NCBI GenBank assembly: GCA_013396915.1
Contig: VWZL01002213.1
Coordinates: 453,348-517,347, forward strand
Length of the DNA: 64,000 bases
From: Stercorarius parasiticus
Taxonomy: Eukaryota; Chordata; Aves; Charadriiformes; Stercorariidae
Reading direction: 5' to 3'
In this document: one piece after another, positions 44,031 through 56,000 of the stretch
Numbering within the stretch: the first letter of the stretch is position 1
Layout: each line of letters starts with the position of its first letter
Made by a program: the position numbers and the translations under genes
The notes under the pieces: generated by a model
Told to the model about the DNA's origin: nothing
Seen by the model: the letters and a program-made list of their open reading frames with translations, nothing else
Database searches by the model: none

Positions 44031-44639
44031 ATTTGGAAGTGGTGCTGGCTTCTTGAAGAGAGGCAGCTAACAGATGGCGTGAGGGGAACCATGGGATTCT
44101 GCTAGTTTGATTTTCAGGAGAAAACTTTGGCTACGTATCCAACCAGGAGCTACAGGCGTAATCCCAGGAAGCAGAGACCAGCTCCCTCGGCAGCACGCAG
44201 ACACACGGCAAGGGCCACCGCACTGTTCAGAGGCTCCTCCATCACACCAAAGCAGTGACCTGTCAGGAAGCAAAAGGCTGTTTTGTTACCATGCCTGTGT
44301 TTTGTTCCAATTATGAGGCAGCTGCACTGGAAAAATGTCGCTTTGATGTAAATCTCTTCAGGTAGTGAATGTTAAACACCACGGACTGCTGGGCAGGTGT
44401 ATGATTTTGCAGGATTGGAGGCTGCATCCGGGAGTAATTAGCAAGACCGTGCCAATCTTCAGTACATGTACCGGTCTGCTGGGCCTGATGCAGCAGCTGC
44501 ACAGTAGGACATCGTAATTAGCAGAGATGCAACACACTGAATAATTGGAAAGATAAGGAAATGCCACTGAAGTTTATACACGGGAAACAATTTCCTTAGA
44601 TCTAGACAATCTCGTGTCACCATGAAACTTGAGGCTCTT

Positions 44640-45350
44640 CTTTTCGCGGGGGCACGGCGGAGCACAGCCATTAAAACGTGGCAATTTCCTTTTTGCTGTG
44701 ATGAAGCCGTCATTACCCGGGCAGCCGGGAGGGNCCGCCGCAGCGGAGCCCGCCCCGCCGCTTTCGCTTTCCTTTCGGCCTCTCCGGAGCCCAGCGCCAA
44801 GGCAAGCCCCGGCCCCTTCCCCTCCGCGTCCCGCCGGCCGCCCTCCCTCCCCCCTGGCCTCAGGCAGCCCGCTTCGCTCCCCGGCCCGCCGCCTTCCCGC
44901 CTTTCGCCCTCCCCTCAGCCGACCGCCGCCTTCCCGCTCCCCTGCGCCTTCCCCTCCCTCTGCTTCTCCGGCCGGTAGCCCCGGGGCCCGGCCCGCTGCT
45001 CTTACCTGACTGGCTCCACAGCCGTGTCCTGAGAGACGGCAGAAGCGCTGGCAGCGGGGTGTCCCATGTCTGTCGTCGGCAGGGTTGGCGGTGCTGGCTT
45101 CCCCCGTGCCCCTGCCTCGGTGTGGGGCAGCCCCCCTCACCTTGCCTTGGCACCTCGCTGCCCCCCTGCGGCCTGCGCACTTCGCCAGTCTTTTTTTAAG
45201 AGATGATTCAAAAATGTATTTGTTTGTCAAAGCCGAATCTAGACTCCAGCTTTCAGGAACTGCTGTTGCTCTCAGGGAGCCGGACCCGAGCTGAGGCGGT
45301 GCTGGTAGCCATGTAGCCACAGGGCCCGGTGGGCAGCCTTTGAGCTGCTG
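44640..45350. promoter_or_regulatory. CpG island, probable CASP7 promoter
   Basis: Abrupt switch from AT-rich sequence to about 700 bp very rich in C, G and CpG, with CCCGCCCCGCC (Sp1-type) near 44750 and a TGCGCA core near 45172. It lies about 1.6 kb upstream of the first CASP7 coding exon, as expected for a broadly expressed gene with a non-coding first exon. Long open frames on both strands here follow from the lack of AT-rich stops and are not called as genes. One undetermined base is at 44734. Confidence 0.75.
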
Positions 45351-45412
45351 CTGCCATGTCACCAGGGTGGTTTGCAAGCTAGATGTAACGTATACTCTCC
45401 TGAGTACGTGTT

Positions 45413-45905
45413 TCTTAGCACAAGAAGGACGTGGACCTGTTGGAGCAGGTCCAGAGGACAGCCACAAAGATGATCAGAGGGCTGGAGCACCTCGTCTGTG
45501 AAGACAGGCTGAGAGAGTTGGGGTGGTTCAGCCTGGAGAAGAAAAGGCTCCGGGGAGACCTTATAGCCCCTTCCAGTACCTGAAAGGGCTACAGGAAAGC
45601 TGGGGAGGGACTCTTTATGAAGGAGTGTAGCAATAGGATGAGTGGTGACAGTTTTAAACTGAAAGAGAGGAGATTTAGACTAGATATCAGGAATAAATTC
45701 TTTACTGTGAGGGTGGTGAGACACTGGCCCAGGTTGCCCAGAGAAGCTGTGGATGCCCCATCCCTGGCGGGGTTCAAGGCCTTGCTGGATGAGGCTTTGG
45801 GCAGCCTGGTCTAGTGGGAGGTGTCCCTGCCCATGGCAGGGGGGACTGGAACTAGATGGTCTTTAAGGCCTCTTCCAACCCAAACCATTCTGTGAGTCTA
45901 TGATT
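45413..45905 (+). mobile_element. CR1 LINE, 5'-truncated, between CpG island and CASP7 coding exons
   Basis: Starts GCACAAGAAGGACGTGGACC and carries the last part of the CR1 reverse-transcriptase frame plus the 3' UTR, ending near TCTGTGAGTCTATGATTC. The frame still has a 66-codon open piece at 45617-45814 (RFRLDIRNKFFTVRVVRHW) but is disrupted before it. It lies within about 60 bp of the CpG island. Confidence 0.93.
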
Positions 45906-46982
45906 CAATGTATTATAAAAGCAAGTTTAATCTGCCTAAATATGGGGAAGGGGCTGCTTTTCCTCCTGAAAACCTGGAACCGGACCGGGACAAGGTGGCT
46001 CAGCGCATCCCACCGTGAGCGAGGGTGGGGATCCTGTGCTGCCTTCTCTTCTCACCCCATGCAAGGCTGGTGCAGATCACTGGACTGTCAGAAAAATGAC
46101 TCCTTTATTCTTGTAGTTTTCTGCCGGCTTAACGATCTAAGTAACTGTACTGAGCAGGCAACTCGGTACATGGAAGAAGAGGAGAGAGACCATTTTTTCA
46201 TCAGGAAAAAGTCATTAGATCAGCTCAGCCTCGTCTAGCAGTGTCCTGTGTCGCTTTTGAGATGAGCAAAGATGTTCCAAGCTTGCACTGGAGTAGCGGG
46301 AAAAAAAATTGGCTGAAATACAGCAATTTGTGTAAGAGGCTGCTTTATGTAATGAGAATACCTTTTAATTTCCAAGAAACACTTCACAACTGTTTTTTTT
46401 TCCTAACAACTGTACACATGTGTTAATTAATCATTAGAAGAATATAAAATTCATGTAAGTGTTGATATAGACAAAACAGAGAAATGAAAACCTAGGATCC
46501 CATCCATGGAAGATAATACAGGGGTTTTTCTCTTATGCGTATTTGACTGCATATCTGCAAGTGAAAACATAGGAGCTCTCTGGATGTCATAGTACTGGAT
46601 AAAATTGCAATTACAAATATTTTGATGTTAGTTGTCCCTGGTCTTCCTAACATCTTTCCAGACCATGAAAAATTTTTTGGGAATTACTCGTAAGATATTT
46701 CACCATAAAATGGTTTTTAGTTTTGTTCTTATCTGCATTTTTGAGAGTGGTATTAAGACAAGTCACTTCTGGTAACTGCCACAAGGTAACACAGACAGCT
46801 AAGCGTGTGCAATGTCATGCTAATTCAGGGCCAAAAATCTGTAGTCACTTACTTGATGAAGTATTATATGGTGTAACTAACAACCTCACATGTATCTGGT
46901 CTAACGGTTGGGTTTATGGAAGTATTTCTAAAATGATAGTGTTCATTGAGGGACAGGTTCATACTTGTACTTTCATTTGTAG
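45906..46982. other. Region between CR1 copy and first CASP7 coding exon
   Basis: Presumed CASP7 5' UTR or intron 1. A CACC/GTGAGC donor-like site at about 46013 could end a non-coding exon, but this is weak. An open frame at 46723-47139 overlaps the coding exon in a different frame and is not real. Confidence 0.45.
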
Positions 46983-47095
46983 ATGTCAGGGGATCAGCAT
47001 GTTGATCACTCTACTCAAGAGAGAGGTGATGAAGTTCATGATGATGTCGTCGATGCAAGGCCAGACAGAAGTAGCAGATTCTCTCTCTTTGGAAA
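46983..47095 (+). CDS. CASP7: CASP7 coding exon 1: prodomain
   Basis: ATG at 46983 follows directly after a TTTCATTTGTAG acceptor, so the 5' UTR exon lies upstream. It encodes 37 codons plus two bases, opening MSGDQHVDHS. DVVD at residues 21-24 followed by A25 is the expected prodomain cleavage site (DSVD in human), and RPDRSS follows as in other caspase-7 proteins. The donor is GTAAGT. Confidence 0.93.
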
Positions 47096-50000
47096 GTAAG
47101 TTACTACTTTTATTCTTGTTATTGTTGTATCAGCTGTGATACTACCCTTCTAATGGGATTTTGTTGTTCAGTTTGCCATGTCCACAACATCATAGATGGT
47201 CTGGACAGGGAGATGGTTTGTGTTATCTATTTAGCGTATCTAGTCTGTACCTTAAAGCCATCTTTCTATAGTATCTTCCTATAGGGAGAGCTATAGTAAT
47301 TCACATAAGCTTTATTTCGTAGTCAAGAGACCACTAAGTTCATTTAGCATCAATTACAGTCCTTCATCTTAAACATTGCCCTTTGGTGGAGCTGGGAATT
47401 CAATATGCCATTAATTATCTGTTTTACTGCATTCAGCTCAGCTAATCTTCTGCATCATTGGAATACCCTGCTGACTATTTAAGTTAGTTTAAAGCCTGGA
47501 TGTGCCATCTAGGTTGTACCACAAAGAAGCCTCACTGAGTCTAGACATGTAACCCGTTACAGAATAAATTAAAAGCCTTTAATTTTAAAACATAGTGGTC
47601 TCACTGAAGCATAAGCTTACTTTCCTTAAATGTATAGGAAGCAGGAACTACGTACTACTTGTCTGTACTCCTGAAAACTCTAGATAAATGTGATTGAAAG
47701 TGCAAAAGTTGAAAAATGAACATGCAAAATTTACAAATACTATTGAATGTCAGCAAATGGCTACTTCATATTGTGAACTTCATGGATTTAGAAAGATATT
47801 ATTAAAGGTGTTTATTACAAAGACTATTGTATTTACAGAGAGGTTTTGATTTTTTTCTTTTTTTACTATTGGACATTCACATTTAAGTGAGCAGTATAAT
47901 TCAGAGTAAGTACATAGAGAATATAATTTTATTTTTGCTGCTTATTATGTGAGTCTAATGGGGTTAACAAATCTGTGAGAGACATGAAGATGCTTTAGTC
48001 TTAGAAGACTTCTGATGTGCTGTTAAGCAAATCACTTTACTTTCTCTGTCTCATTTTCTCATTCCTCAAATTTGTTTTATGATGTGTCTGTGTATTATTA
48101 ACTTTAACAGAATCACGTCATGCAAAATACACAATGTAACATCTGTTTCTAAATATTGCCAAACATGTTTGAAAGGTTTCTTTTAAACTTTATAAAATGT
48201 TTGTTTTAATATATGAATTGGTCTTTTACTATTATTAATTTATGTTAATTACTAATTATTATATATGAATGCTAATACTATTATTAAATTATGCAACTCA
48301 AAGTAAATCATTCCTGAAGGAAAGGCCATAATCAGCATTTCTATCACGTTTTTCCGGTAAGAAATTTTTCAAATAATTTGGCTATGCATCAGTTTGAGGC
48401 ATTCATCTTTTGGGAAGTCCTTGAAGATGCAATTTGAAACATTTTTCTTTAGAAGTAAAAAATTGCTCAGATTAAATATGAGGTAATTGAGAAGATTCAA
48501 CTTAGATTTTGTAGAAAAAAAAAAAAAGTGAGAAATCTACCTTAGGATAGAAATCTATCAGGTGATTATTGTGATAATTGTGCTAAGAGGAATGAGCTGG
48601 TTGACAGAGAAGGTCTTAAAAATCCAAGCAGAGTCACAAGGTCTTTGTCTTGGTAGGAGAGGAGTGTGAGAGGATAAAGGAAGATGGGATATGATCTAAA
48701 ATCATGATGTAATGGAGGAGAAAGTGAATAGAGAATGATCATTCCTTGTGCCTCACAGGAAATCCAATGAGAAGTTCATGCACTAGGTTTAAAACAACCA
48801 GTAGTTGTTTTAAACACATAGTGCAGAATGCAGTTGTAGAACTCAAAGTCACAAGATATGCAGATGTCGAGTTTTTAGATGAGTTCAGAAGAGATTAAAT
48901 GTATTTGTGGAAGAAAAGTCCAGTGGGAGTATTGATGTTAAAATCTTTGGTGCAAGATATTCCTAAATCAGGTTTTCTGTTATCCTGTATCCAGTTTCTT
49001 TTGTTTGTTTCCTTAAGACTCATTACTAGTCAGTACAAGATACTAGCCTAGATGTACTTTTAGTTGGAACGAGCATGGCTCTGTGTCTTGATTGCCAAGG
49101 CTTCATTTTGGCAACATGAAATTAATACTTGTAAAATAAGATGTCTAGAAAGCTTTAGATAGACTACAGTTTTATGGTACCTTGTTTTGTTTTAGCAACC
49201 CAGTTTTTACCAGCTATGCAGTACTTTCAGTGAAATTCTACATAGTATTTAATTTATTTTTGTTTAAAATAGATAAGCTCAATAGGAAAACGAGTAACTT
49301 GTTAAATAAGCACATCGATTTTAATTTAAGAGAACAGAGCAGTGAGAAACTGAATTCAAAGCTGTGCAGAAAGACCAGCTGTTTCCAGCAGCTTCATAGC
49401 TCCAATTCACCATCCTCTGGCTGTGACTGGAGATTTATCTAACAAGAGTAGTACATAGAAATAAGTGAAAATCTTCACTACAGCATATTTCTGCCCGAGA
49501 AGCCTGTGAGCCTGCTTTACCATGGAGGCCATGAGGCTCAGAACAAGCCACAGAGTGGGCAGGTTCTTCTGTCTGCACCACAGTTTAGGGGAATTATCTT
49601 CTACGTATTTCCTTTTCTTTGAAAAAGTGCTAGTACTTAGTTAATGGTGGTGGGGAAAAACTGTTCGGTGGGCAAAAAAAGTTTAAAAAAAAAAGGTTTT
49701 AATTAACAGCTGCCGGTAGTGTTTGGTGTAGGGGTTTTTTTAGCCACTAGATGGCAGGAGGATATCAATTTTGTTTACTGCAAAAATGTGAACAAAAATT
49801 TGGGAGCTTTGCGGTTGAGCAAAAAGTTATGTTTCAGAAAGCAGAAATAGCTGGACACTCCGGCAAGCCTGCGCTCAACAAAATTTTAAAAAACGGTTAA
49901 ACAAAGATTGAGCTGAGGATTTCAAACCTGTGTTTTAATTCTTTATGTGATTGTTAGAAACTAATAGAATTTTTCCCATAGAAAGTTTTCTTTTCTATGC

Positions 50001-53000
50001 TATATGTGCTCCTGTTACACTTTCGAGGCTTTAAAAATAGTCTCACTTCTCCACAGGATAATTTAATGTCTTCATTTAGTATCTTTTGTCTTTTATTGGA
50101 GAACTTTGCTAGGGAGATTGATAGCAGCAAGCTTATTTTAGCATCCAGGAAACATAATGAAACAGAAAAAAATTGTGGTTCCAAGGTATTAAGTAGAGCT
50201 AAGATTTCTGTTACTCCTCATGAAAGTTGTTCTTTTTTAAAAAGCTGCATCTGAAAATTCCCAAGGCTTGATACTTGCACTGTCAATAATGATGACTGTT
50301 TGTGGGCTTCAGTGAAGCTTCTTCCGTGAAGAAGCATAATGCAGAAGAAGGTGGTTGTCAGTAGTGTCAAGGTACAAGTTTTATTCTAATTTACTTGTAT
50401 AGAACCATTTGTCCTCTGGATATTTTTATCTACTCTAGCCCTAGTGTTTACAGCCAATATTCCCCTTCCATCTGGAAACAGGAAAACATAATTTATATAT
50501 ATATTGAAGAATTCTTACAAATAACTAGTTACAATTCAAACTGTGTGATTCTTTAGTGCCCTTAATGCATAAACATTAAATATATTGTAAGAAAATCCCA
50601 CTGAGGAATTGGAGATGCTTGTAAGGTATACTGATGTGTAGTCATCAAGAGTACTTCCACTGTTTAACACTGCAAACCCAAAATATCTAGACGGTATTTA
50701 TTTATAGCAAGTCAGGCCAGTATAAAGTTTGAGACTTTTTTAATTTTAATTAATTGGAAAGTTTGCTGAAAACATCAATATGTATCTTGCCTTCTGTAGT
50801 TCAACAGTTATGATAGTTATGTAGTTATGATATCTACCAGGTTTGTAAACCAGTATTTAGATCAAAAACATTCACGGATACATAGGTTTTCTTTTAATTT
50901 GTATGGTGTTTATTTGAGTTGCAGACTATCAAAGGGGGGAAGCAGGTTTGTAAGTAGCTGCTTTGCAGATAGAACTTTATGAAGAACAGTTTCACAGTGA
51001 TGCAGATACATATGTTTTCCAGAGTTGCCCATTTTGTACTTTTTGGGCCATTTGAAAACACTGAGCCTGATCTTATAAATTGCTTTCTTTATAAAAAAAA
51101 GTACTACTACTGGCATCATATGCTTATGAAGAAACTGTACTGGCCTCCACTGCCTGAATTCAGCTGTTCTGCCTTGAAATTAATGTGTTCAAATCCAGAT
51201 GATGCTTTGAATTTACCTCATCTTTTTTATCATAACTTTTACAGTTTTAAAATTAAAAATACAGTACTGTTACAGGTTTTTCAGCAGCAAAATATTACAG
51301 ACCTTTCAAAAATAAATACTGCTAAGAAAAGTATCTCTTTTATCCTTAAATTAGGTAGAATAAAAAATAGCAAGTTTTTTTAAACAAATAACAGCTGATG
51401 AGTCATCTGAAGTTACGCTCTGGGCTGCAACTCAGAGGTTTGAACTGAACTCTTGGTTCAGCCATGGATTTCCTTTATATCTCTAATCAAATTACTGTGT
51501 GCCTTAATCTGTCCTGTAAATGGATGACGATCTTTCCTTTTACTATCCTAACTCCAAAGTCACAGTATCATTTTAATTTTGTTTGGAGTTTTTGGGTTCT
51601 GCTTTGCACAAGCTAAATATCAGTGTATTTTCCCCCAAAGCGCTGAACATAAAATTTCAGAAGCAATAGGTTCTGGCATCTATAGTCTGTTAATGTTAAT
51701 TCCTACAAAGACAATAAAGAGATTTTAACAATCTTTAACAAGTGCAATAGGGATGTTTCATTTTCATTACTGTCCTTTAAGCTAGAGGTGTTTTTTTATT
51801 TTTTGTTATTGCAGTTTTTGTTAGATCCGGAACTCGGCTTCTGGAGAACATTGCAGGACTATTTAACAATTAGTAAAAATTGTGGTCAGTGCTTGTACTT
51901 TCCCTTGGACACTTACTGGAAGTACCGTATAGGGAATTCCCAAGTATCTTGAAATAGTATCTGATCTAAAGTGTAAGAAGTCATTAGTTTGCAGTCAATA
52001 TTTGTTTCCAATCTCCTTAGAGACTTTATCTTGTGAAGCACAGGAAACACTGGGTTATCCATGAACCGTATCTGTAGCAATCACAACAGTGAGGCAAGTA
52101 TCCTAATTCCTTTCTAGTGTAGTAATTTATTTCCTTCATTACAACAAACTCTGGGCTGTCATCATACAAAATTTGGAGGAAAGCTATTATGTAGTGTAAT
52201 TTTGAAGCTTTCAAAGGAATCAAAACCACATTAAGTTATAATAAAGTTATAATAAACCAAAAATGTTCAAGGGTAAATATAGGGAAATAGTCGTATGAAT
52301 TAGAATACAAGGAGGTTTTGCAACCTGTGCATGTTAATTTGCATTATTTCCTTAGAAATATTCATTGTGTAAATATTGTAGCAATGGTGGATCAGGTTTT
52401 GAGAGAAGGAAGAAAGACATAATAAAAAGTGAAGTCTGATGTCCCACCTCCATCTCAAGATCTGCTGTATTTTGCTACACTCTTACATAGGAACAGTGAC
52501 AGAATCCGAGTGATGGGAGCGTGGTTTCTGCTTGTCAGCAAAGGTAGATCAGGCCTGCATGACCTCAGCTTGCAGGGTGATAGCTATGAGGGTTTGAATA
52601 GCCCCATAGAAAAGTCCAGCGTGACCCACTGCTGACACATGCAAATCTTTGGGCCTGAACACAGAGAGCATCCTGTTTCACTCTCCAATGTAACTCTGAG
52701 CATGGTGGGCTCCTAGCATTAGCAAAGAAGATTAGACTTGCTCTTTAGGACAAGCTGAAGCTGTTTTCAGATGCAGTGTGGAGTACTATTTGATGATGAG
52801 CCAAGGTACTGTAGAATGTTATTTATCTCCTTCCTTCTCTGCCACCCATTTGGAAATCTCATGAATGAATACCCTAAGAGTTTAGTTTCAGTGCTTATAT
52901 CAAGATAATTCTAACTCTACTGGCATTCTGCAAATGCTAATCCTAGCCACAGTGTTCTCTGAGAAATAGTATTTGAGGGGGGTTGCTTTATTTTGACTCA

Positions 53001-56000
53001 TTTTCCAAGCAATCCATATAGCAACCTGTTAATTGCTCTTAGTACCTATGATAGATAAGAGAGGCTTCATCTTTTTTTTTTCCCCCATATAATTGGCAGT
53101 TGCCTATGTACATTATACTACCTAGGACATGATCATGAAAGATTTCAATTTCCAGAACAGAAGGTATGTACATGCAGGTTTTCTAGAAATGAACAGAAAG
53201 CCTTTCAGCAAGCAATATTCTCTATTTGTAAAATGCTACCTTTTGAATGCTATTATTTGAATATTGTGTTGCATACAATATTGTGAGGCCTGCACAGCCG
53301 GTACTGTGCAGCTGATTAGGAAGCTGAAGATAAATTACAAATTGATGGTTGAGAGTTTAGAACTTACTCTGTTTTGGTCCTTTCTGCTGCAAGCGTTACA
53401 CCACAAAATTGTCATGTAGGCTGTAAATAATACTTAAAATATTAAGTGCACAAAGACTAGGATACTGTTGCAAAATGTGGACAATATTAGACATAATAGT
53501 CTGTGATGAAACTTTTTTTAAAAAGTGTAGCTGGCTTGGCCCCAGTGCACTTTGTCTGCTTCATTTGTATATAATAAATAAAATTGCAGCCATGGTTTTG
53601 ATTTGAATTATGCTAAGGCCATCACTAACACATAATTAAAAGGAGAGGAAGACATATTTAGATGTAACTATCAGAACTCCAAAGATATATACAAAGTAGA
53701 ATCATAGAATCACAGAATAGTCTGGGTTGGAAGGGACCTTTAAAGGTCATCTAGTCCAACCCCCAATGCCAGAAGTTGTAGTCTGAGTCTGGCTCTTTCA
53801 AACAGTTCAACTCCTTTCATTACATGGTGAGTTTCCAGTTGTCCTGGAACGGGTTTCTCTGTTTTCCAAGTTCTTAGAGGAGATTCTCCCTCCTCATTGG
53901 AGAAGGGTCTGAAACTGAAATGTGACAAAAAAGCTACAAGAGTAGCTCAGGGTCTGAAAAATGTCTTATAATGAGGGATTTAAAATGTATTTAGTTTCTC
54001 TGACTAAAGTTGAAAGATAATTTGCTTGTACTGTACAAATATATAGTGTATTATACAATTATATAAGTGATGGAAGATCAGAAGATAGGAGACACTTTTC
54101 ATAAGCAAAGAATTCATAAATGTATCCAATGGATCTATAAATGGATCTTTTAAAAAAAGGTTGGGTATAAATCTAAAAGATGTTCTGCAGATTAAGCAGA
54201 AGCTGCAGGTTTGTAGAAGCTACTGAATGAGGGTTTGTGGCTTGCTTTGCAAGAGATCAAATGAAAAATGTGCTCCCACTCAGGTGAGTCAGTTACTGCA
54301 GTTAGCATGCTGAAGCTCACTGGTTGGTGTTCATCTCTGAGACTTGCAGTTGTGAAGCTTTGTGGTAGGTGAGGCCTTATTGTGATTCAAGCTAATGCAC
54401 TTTAGATTGTGGTTTCAAAGGAACATACAAATAGCCGTTGCAGTAGTTCAGCAGAGTAGCTGCAGTGTGATAAGCTGTGATATCTTGGCTGGTAAGCCAA
54501 GGTCCCAGAGGCCTTTAGGGCTATAATATACTTTGGGAAAATGCCATAATCTGTGGACTACAACCCTGTCATTTTTGCAGTTGACATTAAATAATGGTGC
54601 GCAGGCACTAGCAGTTTTGTCTCTTCAGGGAAGCTAATGTGCAGTAACCAAAGACAGGAATTTTTCTCTGGACTGAGATCCACTGTAAACCTCCATAGTG
54701 GACAGTGAGAATGCCTTTGCTTCAAGCATTTTTTTCCAGGAGGCATGTAGCAGTAGGCTACCTCACACACTTGACCTTTGTGGAGATGTACAAAATAGTG
54801 GATTTTAAATTCATTCTCTAATTTACTGTACATTACTGTCCCCCGGGAAAGAAGCCATGAGATCTGCAATTGTTTTATGAAATAAGTTTGTTTAGGCTCC
54901 ATTTTGTAATAGAAAAACTAAGACCAAGAGATACAGAGTTACTTTCCCAAAGTTATTCACTAGCAGAAGCAGGATTCACACTCAGTTCTCCATCCAAAGC
55001 ACAATTAAAGTGGCTCTTACTGGATAACAGAACATATCCCCCCAATTGAGCATTTTGGTTTGTTTAATACTTTTCATAAAGTTAACTGATCAAAGCACAG
55101 CTAGCATATAATCTTAATAAATATTTTTATAGCTTGTGTTCTACTGTTGGAGGTGATATAGCATGCTACAGGAAACTTCGGGAAATGCCAGGATTTCTTT
55201 AAAAAAATTAAAGCATTGTATTTTGTGAATTTTCTGCAAAATCTGTAACAGTACTGGTTCATATGTCATAGTAAGAACAAAAGTAGGTTTTTAATAGGAT
55301 ACTGTTTTATTGGATGAATGAATCATAGAATCGTGGAATGTGTTGGCTAGAAGGGACCTTTAAAGATCATCTAGTCCAACTCCCCTGGAGTAAGCAGACA
55401 TCTTTAACTAGATCAGGTTGCTCAGAGCCTCATCAAGCCTGCTCTTGAATGTCTCCAGGGATGGGGCCTCCACCACCTCTCTGGGCAACCTGTTCCAGTG
55501 CCTCACCGGAATGAACTCAGTCCTGTTTTGGGTGAAGAATTTGTTAATGATAGCTTAGGTCCCTCCCAGCTCTATTATTGTCTTTATAAATTCAAGAAAA
55601 TAATCCAATTGTTTACTGAACTCTTTTCTTTCAAGACTGCTACAGCAATATTTTCCTTTCAAAATTAGTATGTTCACGGTTATAAAGAGGGCTTGGGACA
55701 TGGGTTTCCAAAGAAGGAAGAGGTACCACCTCCATTAGCTTCATTGTTTCAGGTTCATTCAAGCAAAAGGCTTTGCCTCTGGTGACTTTGAAATTGGCTT
55801 TATTTAGTCAGCTGACAATCTAATTCCAAAGATGTCCTTAAGAGGGCATGAACTAATTGGCCGTTCAAAAAGAAGCTAGAGGCTAAATAATTACTATGGC
55901 TCTGATCTTGAGAACAGTTACAAACAGGCATTATTTTACTGCCTGACTAGTCCTGTTACTTTTAGTAGGTTTGCTCCCAGGAGGAAAGCAGGGTGCGTTC

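Noticed and set aside
44574..45467. 297-codon minus-strand open frame across the CpG island, plus several overlapping plus-strand frames
   Set aside because: Composition is dominated by Arg, Gly, Pro and Ala, as expected from GC-rich DNA lacking stops. It runs through an ambiguous base and into CR1, and no domain is visible.
46723..47139. 138-codon open frame overlapping the first CASP7 coding exon
   Set aside because: It is in a different frame from the CASP7 ATG at 46983, and the true exon is defined by an acceptor, a donor and caspase-7 similarity.
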